64,000 bases of DNA from Incurvaria masculella (lineage: Eukaryota > Arthropoda > Insecta > Lepidoptera > Incurvariidae): contig OX335653.1 of assembly GCA_946894095.1 (NCBI GenBank), positions 2,733,001 through 2,797,000 on the forward strand. Reading direction: 5' to 3'. Positions 1 through 12,100 of the stretch are shown here, piece by piece (the first letter of the stretch is position 1; every line of letters begins with the position of its first letter). The notes beneath the pieces are model-generated. The model was not told where the DNA came from. It did no database searches and saw nothing but the letters and a program-made list of their open reading frames with translations. The translations under genes and the position numbers were made by a program.

Positions 1-954
1 AGAGGTGTCGTTACATTTGTCTTAATTGTGAGAGTGACACTGGGTATATCAAAATCATAAAAAAAAATCATGGGTGATTTTTGGCGCCAAATTATCTGTT
101 TTCAAATATTTTTTTTCTTAAAACCTATCGAGTGGGGTATCAAACTAAAGGGTTTTTTAAATAGTTTACAAAAAGGTATGCAACTAAAATGTTTAAATGT
201 AATTTGGAATAAGAAATTCCAAAAACATCAAAATATTCAACGTTAAAAATTAAATCAAATGATTTTTGTTTACGCAAGCGCGCTGGTCACACCAACTCAG
301 GTCATATACTCCTCTTTTCACTACCTCCAGCTATATGGAATGTAGCTTCGGTTACATTGCACATTTATATGGTGTAACCGAAAGATAACTTTGGGATGAC
401 TATAACTGGAAGTGGTGGATCCGGGCGATAGTCAGATAGATTTTCGACATTCTCGGTCGCTGCATAGACCGATATCACCATTTACTATCAGCATTCTGCA
501 CCTGCACAGCTCATAAATCCATACTTCCGTTGTCAATGGGTGTCACGCTGGGGAAGGTCCGCTTGTTCCACAAGAGGGCGACCCTACAGTGCCGAGATAC
601 TGTGGTGCCCAAAATCGGTATCAATCTGATAATATCTAAAAGCTTTACCAAAGATAGGAAAACTTTCCATGAAGATGTCGTCAGCCCCCTGATGAGGACC
701 TATGTTACATAGGGTACATAAAATATGATCGTCATCATAATATCGCTGATCTTTAACCGTGCGTCCTTGGGAGCAGTGGGAAGGAAAAGCACGGCTTTGT
801 CAAAGTTGGGTTTATCATCATATATCACATATTATTAACACGTTATATTATTCAAAATAATAAACCAGGAGTTCATGTACGGATTAAATCATGAACGTTA
901 TATTTTGATGGGCTTTGAAGGCAAGAAAAACAATAAACGCTCAGTTGGGATGTA
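1..954. other. No gene recognised
   Basis: AT-rich sequence with only short, unconvincing open frames. A 60-codon open frame at 530-712 on the plus strand has no motif I recognise. The stretch runs into a helicase-like fragment at 955, so part of it may be decayed transposon, but I cannot show that. Confidence 0.4.
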
Positions 955-1029
955 ACAGTTTATAAGCTCCAAGGTAATACATTCGATCGGGCGATTGTGG
1001 ACCTCGGGCCCACATATATTTGCAAACGA
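955..1029 (+). pseudogene. PIF1-type helicase C-terminal fragment (Helitron-like relic)
   Basis: One frame reads TVYKLQGNTFDRAIVDLG followed by PTYICKR. This matches the conserved C-terminal helicase motif of PIF1-family helicases (T-hK-QG-T-drAvvDLG), the helicase found in Helitrons and in some other large DNA transposons. Only about 25 residues are open; the frame is broken on both sides and no Rep domain is visible. It is a relic, not a gene. A cellular PIF1 pseudogene is the alternative. Confidence 0.5.
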
Positions 1030-1286
1030 TGAATCCAGGTCTCTTTCGCCGCATCCAGTTAAAGTTCTAAACTGTGAAACTGGAACTTAACTAGCTTAAT
1101 AATTAAATAAAAATGGCTTTAACAATGTTTTTGACTCACATTCAAAGCTGTCAGTCAAGAGACAACTTCCAGTCTTATGAAGTAGTGGATATAAATATTA
1201 TAATCATGGTTATTATGGAGATTATTGAATTTTAACTAGCAGTTAGTTTATACATGGATGAAATCCTGTGATCAAAGCGATTACTA

Positions 1287-2328
1287 CTGGGTCCGTCACT
1301 TGAACTGTTACTTCTATTTTCAAAATAATAATGACAGCGCGCCAAATTTTGGTGAAACGTCAATTTGTTTCATTGTTTTTAAGTGGGCGAGAAGAGCGGG
1401 AACAAATTTGAATTGGATAATAAATTTTCGCAATGGATATTAAACCTAACATTGTGATCGTTTTGTATTTGACCGGAAAATCACAACCAGTCATCGTTCG
1501 GGAGCTCCGACATTTACATGTGAACAAAATGTTAGTGCATCGAACCATTAAGCGTTATAACCTAGCATTGCTAAACGGCATAGAGGCGGTCATCCGAAAA
1601 TAGCAGTATCACATGATATGGTTCGAAAGGTAAAGGCTCGAATTCAAGGAAATCCTCACCAGTGTTCTGCAAAATTTGCGAAAAGTCAGAAAATACCCGA
1701 CTCAAGTAATCGGCGCATACTGAAACAAAAAGAAATGCAACTGAAGCCCTACCAACAAGATACAAAAATTACAGCATCTTAGTTCAGCGCAGAAGGCAGT
1801 TCGACTACAAAGAGCTCAAGCAATGAAAGTCTTGCGTGGCGATCTGGAAAACATTGTTTTTTTCTGATGAAAAAATGTTTACTGTCTAACAGTATATAAA
1901 CAAACAACATTTTCGTGTTTGGCTACAGGGCAAATCCAACAAGAAATTTAGACGATGGAGTTCCCGTTCGTAAGCAAGCGCCCGCTTCTGTTATGGTCTC
2001 GGCTGCAGTGACCGCAAATGGTCGCTATTCACTCGTGTTTATCGAGAAGGGCGTCAAAGTCAACCAGCAAGTGTGTGCAAAAGGTGTTAAATGAGGCGCT
2101 CATACCATGGGCACGTAAACAATGCAGTACGAAACGCTGGACGTTCCAACAACACTCAGCATCGTCTCAGAAAGCTTTTATCTATGGATGAAAGGAGGCT
2201 ATATCGAACAATAACAATTATTGTCTTAAAATTAAATGTTTTATTGTGATATAATTTTTAATGAACCGTACTTCTACTAACTAAATAACATCATTTTTAA
2301 TTGGTAACACTTCGAGTGACGGACCCTG
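1287..2328 (+). mobile_element. Decayed Tc1/mariner-superfamily transposon with both TIRs and TA target site
   Basis: The 5' end begins CTGGGTCCGTCACTTGAA and the reverse complement of the 3' end begins CAGGGTCCGTCACTCGAA, so about 24 bp of terminal inverted repeat with few mismatches. TA flanks both ends (1285-1286 and 2329-2330). Between them is a broken transposase relic (about 1433-2190), so this is a non-autonomous, roughly 1.04-kb element of the IS630-Tc1-mariner superfamily. Confidence 0.85.
1433..2190 (+). pseudogene. Tc1/mariner transposase pseudogene
   Basis: Reading across several frameshifts and stops recovers a helix-turn-helix N-terminus beginning MDIKPNIVIV, a linker rich in basic residues (VRKVKARIQGNPHQCSAKFA), the first catalytic region (ENIVFSDEKMFTV) and a later segment (PASVMVSAAVTANGRYSLVF). 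The usual QQDSAPSH block, which holds the second catalytic aspartate, reads QQHSASSQ, so that aspartate is His. Stops follow MFTV. The protein is dead. Confidence 0.8.
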
Positions 2329-2423
2329 TATATAACCACAGGATTTGAGTGTCGAACTGTTCGCTTATATATTTAGTGTAACTGTAATCAACGATGATGA
2401 GAGGGAGATTCTAAAAAAAGACA

Positions 2424-2640
2424 TATATAGGGTGTTAACGGAGATATGGTCCAAAAGCTAACCACGTATTCCTCGGCATATTTGGAACTAAAAAGGTAGA
2501 AGATATTTTGTTGTACGACTTGAAAAAAAATTTTCCCATACATTTTAAATACCTACAAATAAAATGTATATCCTTTTTGTTTCAAATATGCCAAGGAATA
2601 CGTTAACGTTTGGACCATACCTCCACTAAAACCTTGTATA
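2424..2640. mobile_element. Hairpin MITE, about 217 bp
   Basis: The first about 75 bp (starting TATATAGGGTGTTAACGGAG) is the inverted repeat of the last about 75 bp (reverse complement TATACAAGGTTTTAGTGGAG), with a short AT-rich centre. No coding capacity. Superfamily is not decidable because the target duplication is hidden in TATA sequence. Confidence 0.7.
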
Positions 2641-2784
2641 TATCGGCATATGATCAAAATTCGTTGAATGAGGGAATCTCATTCTATGAACTGATGACTT
2701 CATTAAAGCCTTAAAGATAACATGAAGAAACTTTTAGAAAATGTAGTTTTGTTTTAATATCAATCAAAAAACTCTATTTGTTAC

Positions 2785-3160
2785 ACCTCGTAGTGTAGGG
2801 ACTATAATATTGCCTTTCCTGCAAGAGGTTATGGGCTCAAATCCTCGCATCTGTTATACACCACTTTATCTTGCGAGTTGTTCATGGTTCGGAACCCATG
2901 TAAAACTGTAGGTCACCTTACCCTACTAGGTGACAGGGTTAATCCCGCCTGGGTAGGTATCACCGCATTAGGAAAAACTATGGACGAAGTGGCAATAGAT
3001 CATTGTCTGTATTTCCACCCATGGTATCCGTGTGCAGCCGTGATTCTGTGTAAAGGAAGGTCCTGACCTAATTCCTTCTGGAATTTGTTGAATTAGGCTT
3101 ATATTATGACGGTAGTTGTGTTACATTAGCCATCCATGTCAGGTTCCATAATTATACCTA
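2785..3160 (+). repeat. SINE copy, degenerate tRNA-like head and shared body
   Basis: The body matches the SINE family seen repeatedly here: CATGGTTCGGAACCCATGTA, then a GGTGACAGGGTTAATCCCGCC block, a GCATTAGG..GACGAAGTGGCAAT block, then AAGGAAGGTCCTG and a terminal ATTAGCCATCCATG. The head has a box-B-like GGGCTCAAATCC and a weak box A. Diverged, hence old. Confidence 0.75.
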
Positions 3161-3243
3161 ACCTTACTTTCGTTGGAATTTATTAACGTGCAGATATTTA
3201 AATGATAAATGCATGCTCTACGAAAACTAAAAATAATTAAAAT

Positions 3244-4049
3244 AAAACAAATTATTTAAAAATATAAAAAACCCGACAGCGTAAAAAATTGTAACTTAAA
3301 ATTGACTTAGTAAACGAACTGAAAAGATAGAAACAAGTTGAAAAATTAAATATTTGTTGTGTTTGAATGATCATGGTTGACAGTGTTTACAAACGCAGTC
3401 GGAGGCATAAGATACATTAACTACGATTTATATTTTTAATGGTGTGCCTATGCAAATTTCACGATGGTCGGTTGAGTTCGCGAAACAGACAAACTTACTT
3501 TCGTATTTATTATATGACAGTTAAGAGATTATAATTTGTCTCAATAAGTTTATTTTTGCTATACCCATATCACTAAGAAAATCGCTAGTCATTAATAATG
3601 GAATGTATTGGGAAATATATAATATATCATTATATAATTCATAATGTGCATCAAATAGTTTAACTATGATTTATATTATTTTTTTGTTACTAAATTCATT
3701 GAAAGTGTACCTATGTAAATTTCATGATGATAGGTGACACCGAGAACGAGAAAAAAAACCTCACTTTAGACATAAAAATGAAAGATAGGATATTGGAACT
3801 TCCCCCACCACGTATTTTCTTGCTCCACCGAAATAATCCATAAAATCGCTTGTCATTTACTATGGAACGTACTGGGGCTATTTGATGCCTCCGACTGCGT
3901 TTGTAAACACTGTCAACCATGATCATTCAAACACAACAAATATTTAATTTTTCAACTTGTTTCTATCTTTTCAGTTCGTTTACTAAGTCAATTTTAAGTT
4001 ACAATTTTTTACGCTGTCGGGTTTTTTATATTTTTAAATAATTTGTTTT
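3244..4049. mobile_element. Foldback element with about 165-bp inverted repeats
   Basis: Bases 3244-3411 and 3888-4049 are near-perfect inverted repeats; both arms contain the words CCCGACAGCGTAAAAAATTG and GGTTGACAGTGTTTACAAAC in opposite orientation. The 480-bp centre holds a diverged internal duplication (TGTGCCTATGCAAATTTCAC at 3444 and TGTACCTATGTAAATTTCAT at 3706). No coding capacity. Confidence 0.8.
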
Positions 4050-4059
4050 TGTATGCTTC

Positions 4060-4225
4060 CTTTTTTACTTTTTATTTTACCTATTTGTTATAGTGGGCAA
4101 ATAAATACATACCCTGTGAAAATTTTAGCTTCCTCCCTATTACCACTCATGAGATACAGCCCTGTGACAGACGGACGGACCGACAGATGGACGGACGGAC
4201 GGCGGAGACCTAAAAACACTTTTAT
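4060..4225 (+). repeat. Dispersed repeat with GACGGACGGAC core
   Basis: Shares the series CTATTTGTTATAG, GTGAAAATTT, GAGATACAGCCCTGTGACAG and a GACGGACGGAC run with copies at about 51640-51960, 52480-52695 and 55075-55245. These often continue into GGGTTCCGTTTTCACCC and GGGTACGGAACCC. No coding capacity. It may be the 3' end of a retroelement, but no reverse transcriptase is attached. Confidence 0.65.
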
Positions 4226-4239
4226 TTATATACCAGCCT

Positions 4240-4915
4240 CTAGCACCTGGTTTGGGTACGCTACTCGATAAACATACCCTACGAGTAGCTGTTGCGATAC
4301 GGGTGGGTGCCAAGGCGTGTCAACCCCATATTTGCACATGTGGAGCAAGTGTTGACTGCTCTGGTCTCCATGGTCTGTTTTGTCAAAGAAGTGCTGGTCG
4401 TATATCCCGTCATTGCAGCATTAATAACATCATAAAACGCTCCTTGGCGTCTGTTAACATACCATGCATCACTGAGCCACCCGGCATAAGCCGTAATGAC
4501 GGGAAGAGACCGGATGGAATGACCTTTGGTATGGGATGCGACATGCGTCGATACCTTGGCACCGTCCCATGTGCACGACACATCCCGAGTGGCCGGAGCG
4601 GCCGCGACTTAGGCAGCCATTCTTAAAGTGTCTAAGTACACATCGCTGCTTGACCGTTTTGAATTTCAGCCTTTCGCCGTCGAGACCTTTGGACCTTAGT
4701 CACCGGACGCTAAGGCTTTTGCAGATGACATCGGAAAACTCCTAGTGGAGAAGTCTGGCGATTGTCGTGCAAAAGCCTTTTTTGTCCGAAGAATCGCTCT
4801 TGAAATTCAAAGAAGTAACGCGGCGAGTGTTCTAGGCACTTTGGGGCCAACATCGGCTGCCTTCAATGAAATATTTTACCTTTAACCCAACATATTTCAT
4901 TGGATCGCTCTCCGA
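4240..4915 (+). pseudogene. Non-LTR retrotransposon ORF 3' end, decayed
   Basis: One frame (4252-4626) contains a Cys/His-rich segment CTCGASVDCSGLHGLFCQRS followed by GRISRHCSINNIIKR and GKRPDGMTF, the pattern found after the reverse transcriptase domain in some LINE polyproteins. After a frameshift the tail continues as [13 protein letters not shown] sequence ([20 protein letters not shown] then [14 protein letters not shown]) to a stop at 4884. A second, better kept copy of this tail is at 42628-42840. The exact LINE clade is not assigned. Confidence 0.7.
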
Positions 4916-4984
4916 TCCACATTTTTCTTTAGTTTTTGTTTTAATTTTTAAATTTTACTTTTATACCAGCCTTTGTGCATTGTA

Positions 4985-5135
4985 AAGCTTGTGGTGTAGG
5001 GGCTAGAGTTAGAAGTGCTGTTTTATGGGTTGGAATCCATGTAAAACTGTAGGACCCCTTCTCCTACTAGGTGGGAGTAAGGTTAGGCCCGCCCGGGTTG
5101 GTACCACCGCATTGGATGAAGTTTCGTAAAAAAAT
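4985..5135 (+). repeat. SINE fragment (head and front of body)
   Basis: Contains GTAGGGGCTAGAG, then GGTTGGAATCCATGTAAAAC, CTGTAGGACCCCTT, CCCGCCCGGGTTGGTACCAC and GCATTGGATGAA, the same body as the complete SINE copies. It stops at GATGAAG; the 3' half is missing. Confidence 0.7.
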
Positions 5136-5525
5136 CTTATGTCAGTTTTTTTCTTCTGCATAAAGATTATCTTCTCCTTCTTCACCTTTTATTATCAATG
5201 CTTACGTGTGACTTAAACTGCTTAAAACGTTTACTATTTCTAATATTACGATCACCACAAAACTGTTATTTCCCTTCCTTTCGGCTTCGATGGCAAATGA
5301 TGGCGAGGGCATCTAACTAGAAATTGTTTCAGGGAGCGTACAAAGTTTTTATTATATCTCAGCAACAACTAGCAAAACGTGGTAATCGTAGAGCTATAAC
5401 CACGTTCTACTGGAATGTTTTACGTTTTCGCTGTCATCATGAACACGTAGTAGGATTTATAAATATTCGTTGCAAACACTGGCTGACTTAACTATGCATA
5501 TTTTCAAGAGTCGTTCAGAGCGCCT

Positions 5526-5833
5526 AGTCCCAGTTGTCACCTAAATTAGCGTTTACGCCAAACCGATCGACTGGCGTTTTCAAATGTATGGAGAAATTTA
5601 AAATCGCGAACTAACATTTCCGAGTCTGAGTCTGATTTGACAGCTTACTCACCGTCTTTGTAAATACGACGAGACGTTGCCGTTTACGCCGACTTCGCGT
5701 TTTCATACAAATCGGAAGTCCGAGTTTGACTTTGACAGCTTGAAGAAGTAAAACCACAGAAACTGGTATGGAGTTTGATGTTTTACGTAACTTCGAAGTT
5801 CCGTAAACACCAATTTAGGTGAGAACTCGGACT
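5526..5833. mobile_element. MITE with TIR AGTCYCAGTTCTCACCTAAA
   Basis: The left end AGTCCCAGTTGTCACCTAAA and the reverse complement of the right end AGTCCGAGTTCTCACCTAAA are inverted repeats that continue inward as TTAGCGTTTACG. A second copy of the family, split by another insertion, lies at 39726-40427. It sits in the transporter gene just downstream (in transcription) of exon 7. Confidence 0.8.
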
Positions 5834-5915
5834 GACCATACAGATAGCGTTTAGGAGATACACGGTTGGTTGTTTTTGATTAACTTTTTCATCGCAGCCC
5901 TAAATCCGAGATTAC

Positions 5916-6195
5916 CTCAGCATCCAAATGGTCCTTGCAGCGCTGGACGACGTTGACGTTTTCAGACGAGTTCCTCACTACAGCTTTTCCAAAATCTCGA
6001 GTACTGCTTAGACCTTGCAGCGAGTGGAAAGACTCATTCTGGTGGGTCTCTCGAGGCACTTCGATTAATGAATTGCTGTTGAGTAGTTTATGGGTCATTG
6101 CTGCGAAACCGCACTTAGTTCCATGGTGGTTAGTTTCAGAGTTAGCCTTCATGCGAACCAACAGTTCAGGTATCCACATGCTCAAGCCAAACCCT
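5916..6195 (-). CDS. Transporter exon 7: end of helix 7 and long extra-membrane loop
   Basis: The acceptor is TTTTTTTACAG before AGGGTTTGG; the donor is GATGCTGAG followed by GTAATC. It encodes [17 protein letters not shown] then about 80 hydrophilic residues with few cysteines. This position (after helix 7) is where SV2-type proteins carry their large luminal loop. Phase 1 nt at entry and phase 0 at exit. If the donor were skipped, the frame would stop 27 nt later. Confidence 0.85.
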
Positions 6196-9100
6196 CTGTA
6201 AAAAAAGAACATTGATTTTTTATTTATTATACGATGAAAACAACATAACAGAAGAGAATGTTACCACCACAGAAATCGGAATTCAGATTTCTGTGGTTAC
6301 CACCCATAGTAAAATTGCTTTGTCTAATCGGAGGTAGCCTAAAGACAGGCTGATGTCATTCACAAATTAAGATCGGTTGGGTGGTTTCGGAAATTAGCGT
6401 GTACGAACTTAGTGAAAGCAAAGAGTTTGCATATTTAAAAATAATGCGCTCCCCTCTAAGGCACCGAAATCATTAGAATCCTGCAATACCTACGCTGCCA
6501 TGTTGGCGAAGAAGATGAATGCGATGAGAGAAGACTTGACGGCGTAGGTCTTTGACAAGAGACATCGCAACTGTTTCAACGCGTCCAGGAACAAGGTCTT
6601 GCTGCGGTCCTGGCCTTTGCCCTCTGAGGCGACAATTCTTGCATCGGGTATCAACTTCTTGACCTGAAAAATTGTAACAGACATTCGCACGTTGTAAATC
6701 GGATAAAAGCAGGCCATTGCATGAGTGAAATCAACATTCGGTAAAGACGGCCGCTAGACGTTCGCCAAATCATAATGCGGGGCGAAAGTCCACTCGTTCA
6801 TGGACAGTATCGTAGCAGATGCTTGACGCAAGATATCAGTAACCAATTCTATTTGCCAATATTCATGAAAACACAGGACATTAGTGAAGTGTTAGAGATT
6901 TATTTGGGACAATACAAAAAAGGGGTTGGCACTGCTTTGCAATCCGTTATATGTAGGTACTCACCACCTGTCGTCCTATAGCCGTATTGTGTATGCATAC
7001 ATTATGCACATAATATGTGCAATATGGCTGATCTCAAATGCACGGCAGAAGAGAAATATTGAGGTGAAGGCAACGTCACCTCAATATTTTGCTTCGTCAA
7101 ATCAATTTTATTATTATGCGCAGTGAAGTGGAACGAATTGAACAGTATAACCATTTCCTGGGTCGAAGTGTTAATTGGTTTACTGTAAAGGCCTGACAAA
7201 TTTAGCACTCTTATGTAACAGTTTTTATATCTGAACCTAAATGGGTATGGGGTTTTATCGGACGAACATTGATAGACACGACAGTTTTCGATTTATTTTT
7301 CACTGATGGTAAAACACATCTGTCTCTGCATCCATATTGATCTAACTGTCAATTATTGTATCGTGAATACACAATTTAATACATTAATACAGAATTTAAC
7401 TTAAGCCTCGTTTTCACCAAGAGCTGATTTATTGCTGAAGTGTTGATTATCTTGTACTTGTATTGATTTCAAGCTGCTAATAAAGGCCCTTTATATGTGG
7501 CGATTAAGCTAATCAGCAGTAGGGGAAAACGGCTTAAAGTCTTTATATTTTTAGAGGCTATTGAACATCACATATATCTGTAATCATCTGCAATGACCAC
7601 ATTATGTAAGGGAAGTATGTAAGGAAATACTCCGTTTAAGGTGGGCCTTCCCTCACAACTCCCCATACAAACGTGGAAAGTAGATCATGCGCATATTTCT
7701 TATCGCAGATCCAAAATTATACTCAAAACAGCTCTATTTGATCGAACTGGATGCTTGTGACCATTGGCATTGTAAAATTGTTTTTGATTTCTAAGTTATA
7801 AGGTCCGAAAGTTCGATTTTTTGCCGCCGTGCCCGCGAATAAGTTAGTCCCCTAGGGGAGGGCCACTTTAAAAGTATCTCAACATGTCGGATGTTCTTCA
7901 CCAAGAATATTCTCTGCTATCATGAAAGCGGAACACCCACCGGGAACTCGCTCGAGGGCTTCCCGGTATTGGCGCTGTAGATGCCAGCCAGCACGAGCAG
8001 CGCCCGCTCGGCGCGGTCCGTATCGAGCAGGAGCCGCGGGCTCTCCGGGAGGAACAGCAGCCACAGGCCAGCCAGCAGGCCCGGCGCGCTGCACGCCGCG
8101 AGGTACAGCCGCCAGGAGTCCAACGCGAGCCGGCCGGGGGCCGCCTTGTACGGTATCACGAGCCACGCCATCGCTGCAATGACGTCAGACGTGTGACATT
8201 TGAACACGACGCCTTTATCTTTACTCTTCCATGCCAACACAGCCATATTAACATCTTATGCTATAAAAAAAACTATTAATAAAAAAAAATGCTAAAACTA
8301 TCTGGACGAATATCTTTACGAATCTAATATATCTAATAAATAATATAAAGGGGAAAGTTTGTAATAATGGATGGATGGATGGATGGATGGATGGATGGAT
8401 GGATGGATGGATGTTTGTTACTCTTTCACGTAAAAACTACTGAATGGATTCTAATGAAACTTTACAATAATATAGCTTATACATCAGAATAACACATAGG
8501 CTACAATTTATGTGCCCATGGGCTTTAGAACTTTCACGGGGCTGCGAAAACGATGCCGGTAGCGATACTTCACACTAGGGGGAGAGGGGACGGGGGCGGT
8601 GGCGGGGAGCGGCGGCGGGGGGAGGGCAGACGTCGTGACTGTTTGGTGTCCGTTTGGCGAATTTTCAAGGCACTAGCGATTTGTAAAACTTAGTACATGT
8701 ACATTTAACTACCCGGGAATTTGGATTGGCTAAATAGAATTCAGTTCCGCTTACGCTAAGATGGGGCTGTCATACAAACTGCAATGCTATGCACGGCTCG
8801 GCTTTGCGGCGGCAGCGCTTACTTTTACTGAAGTACGGCTTGGTATTTCCTGCAACTTTAGGACTACTTGGCATCACGCTAAATCGCCGGAGGAGCGACC
8901 AACAGAATAAAATCCTTGAGAACCAATTACTCGATTTAGATGTGCATTGTATCTACGTCTAGCCTGATTCTACTAAAAACTTATAGATTACATAATATAA
9001 CGCTTCATTACCAGAAGGGTAAGTAGTGAGTCTTAAAGTCTTATAACATGCGAACCACTTACCTGATTTATATGCGTATTTTATCAATGTATAGCATCTC

Positions 9101-12100
9101 TGGGAGCAGTCAGGTTCGAGATGGGTTACTGTTTTCGATGTTGAGGCTGGCTGTGGGTTGGAGTCCACGCAAAACTTACCTACGTTACACGTTACTTACT
9201 AGGTAAGCAATGTGGCAGCGAAAGTGCAGAAAGGTTCTCGCGGCAAATGTTTTTTTTTTTAAATAGCCACCAAACGTCAACGAAGCTCTAAATGGGAATT
9301 ATTGGATGTTTCTCATTAAATCATGCTATTTCGGCTCGAACGATCTTGATTAAATTTGGTACATGGATACATTGTCCTGGACCAGTTTGACCCTATTTTG
9401 GACCAGTCATGTGGGCTACTTTTTATCCATGAGATAATTTAGCCGACACTAACCCGAGCGGAGCCGGGTACCGCAGCTAGTAAATAATATAAAGGGGAAA
9501 GTTTGTAATAATGGATGGATGGATGGATGGATGGATGGATGGATGGATGTTTGTTACTCTTTCACGTAAAAACTACTGAATGGATTCTAATGAAACTTTA
9601 CAATAATATAGCTTATACATCAGAATAACACATAGGCTACAATTTATGTGCCCATGGGCTTTAGAACTTTCACGGGGCTGCGAAAACGATGCCGGTAGCG
9701 ATACTTCACACTAGGGGGAGAGGAGCCGGGGGCGGTGGCGGGGAGCGGCGGCGGGGGGAGGGCAGACGTCGTGACTGTTTGGTGTCCGTTTGGCGAATTT
9801 TCAAGGCACTAGCGATTTGTAAAACTTAGTACATGTACATTTAACTACCCGGGAATTAGGATTGGCTAAATAGAATTCAGTTCCGACGCTAAGATGGGGC
9901 TGTCATACAAACTGCAATGCTATGCACGGCTCGGCTTTGCGGCGGCAGCGCTTACTTTTACTGAAGTACGGCTTGGTATTTCCTGCAACTTTAGGACTAC
10001 TTGGCATCACGCTAAATCGCCGGAGGAGCGACCAACAGAATAAAATCCTTGAGAACCAATTACTCGATTTAGATGTGCATTGTATCTACGTCTAGCCTGA
10101 TTCTACTAAAAACTTATAGATTACATAATATAACGCTTCATTACCAGAAGGGTAAGTAGTGAGTCTTAAAGTCTTATAACATGCGAACCACTTAGCTGAT
10201 TTATGTGCGTATTTTATCAATGTATAGCATCTCTGGGAGCAGTCAGGTTCGAGATGGGTTACTGTTTTCGATGTTGAGGCTGGCTGTGGGTTGGAGTCCA
10301 CGCAAAACTTACCTACGTTACACGTTACTTACTAGGTAAGCAATGTAGCAGTGAAAGTGCAGAAAGGTTCTCGCGGCAAATGTTTTTTTTTAAATAGCCA
10401 CCAAACGTCAACGAAGCTCTAAATGGGAATTATTGGATGTTTCTCATTAAATCATGCTATTTCGGCTCGAACGATCTTGATTAAATTTGGTACATGGATA
10501 CATTGTCCTGGACCAGTTTGACCCTATTTTGGACCAGTCATGTGGGCTACTTTTTATCCATGAGATAATTTAGCCGACACTAACCCGAGCGGAGCCGGGT
10601 ACCGCAGCTAGTCATATATATTCTTAGAATGTTTCACGAAATCGATATATTTTTAGACTCCAAGCACAAATTTAAGAAAAACATTATTCAATCACTAACA
10701 GGTAGTTATGTTAAGTAAAAAAATTATCAGATTTCCTTCCTAATGCATTTTTGGTGTAGTTATTTCTTTTATTTTTTTAACCGACTTCAAAAAAAGGAGG
10801 AGGATATCAATTCGTCTGTTTGTTTTTTTTGTTTTTTTTTTTATGTTTGTTACCTCATAACTTTTGCCTGGGTGAACCGATTTTGACGATTATATTTTTA
10901 AATGATAGCTAGTGCTTCCCAAGTGGTCCCATTTTAATTTGGTTAAGTTCTGACAATGATATCCATGAGAAAATCATAAAAGTCTTAAATTTGTATTAAG
11001 ATGTGCGCGACAAATGGACGAATAATTCAATATAACGCCAACCGATTTCGGTGATTCTTTTTTTATTGGAAAGGACGTGTACAAATTAGGAAGTGTGCTT
11101 CAGATTCACTAAAAATAAAAAAATAAAAATAAAAATAACAAAAAAATAACCGACTTCAAAGAAAAAGCACTAAAAAGTAAAAAATAATTTCCATTTTTGT
11201 AGTTACGATTTCTGTTATTTTTTGAGTCGGTGTCAGCCAAGGTTAGGTTAGGTTAGGTTAGGTTAGGTTCTCTTGATTGGCGCAGCGCGTGCCCGGCTGA
11301 CGCCGACTCGAAAAATAACAGAAAACGTAACTACAAAAATGGATTTTTTTTTTCTTTTTAGTGCTTTTTCTTTGAAGTCGGTTATTTTTTTTGTTAATTT
11401 TTTTTATTTTTTATTTTCTATTTGCCCTTTTCAATATATTAGGTATTTTACACATCACACACACTACACAACCTCAACTCTTTCATTCACTTACACTGTA
11501 CTACAGTATACACTTGCAAACATCACCTACATCATACATATACATGCACCCTTTTATATGTGATTTTTACTTATTTAGATATTATCTCAAACACGCTCAT
11601 GGATACTTCGTGTAAACCTGTTATTGGCGTTACTCATAGACATAAGCTTTTTCTAAATTTATTTGTACGTATATACGCGGTTGGTGTACCTTATTAAATA
11701 AATAAATAAATAAATTAGAAAATAAAACATTTGCCATTAATATAATTACATTTATTACATATCATTACATTAATTATAGCAATATAAGAGGTGCTGGCAT
11801 GGCACTAAGTTCCCATGTGGTGTGTTAGGCTAATATCTCACGGTCAGTAGCCATCCAGTAGCTTACATAAAATAAATATTTTAATATTTTTAATTAGTCA
11901 CAAAAATGTTAAATTAGTTAGAGACGCCTTGTCTTCTAATGTATTCAAAAGATTCGCTCATAATCGTGAACAACTTATTGAGTAAGGAGCATCTTGCACA
12001 AGATAAATGAACTCACGTGAGTAGAATATAGTTTCTTCTTTCTCACAAACGACAGAACATTTTAGGAAATGTCTAATCAAGCAGCAGGTGATGATATGGG

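Noticed and set aside
3711..3926. 71-codon minus frame in the foldback element
   Set aside because: Half lies in the inverted repeat arm, low-complexity tail, no motif.
4252..4626. A host Cys/His-rich zinc-finger gene
   Set aside because: The motif order (CTCGA..HGLFC..GRISRH..DGKRPDG) and the second copy at 42628 fit a retrotransposon polyprotein tail.
7922..8196. Plus-strand Arg/Pro-rich open frames over transporter exon 5
   Set aside because: Shadows of the GC-rich minus-strand exon; similar shadows occur over exon 4, the peroxidase exons and the zinc-finger exon.
8370..8411. (GGAT)n microsatellite as an independent feature
   Set aside because: It is part of the Helitron and recurs in every copy at the same place.
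8959..9168. Open frame repeated at 8959, 10092 and 19246 as a conserved gene
   Set aside because: It is the antisense of a SINE piece inside three copies of one Helitron; conservation reflects copy age, not coding.
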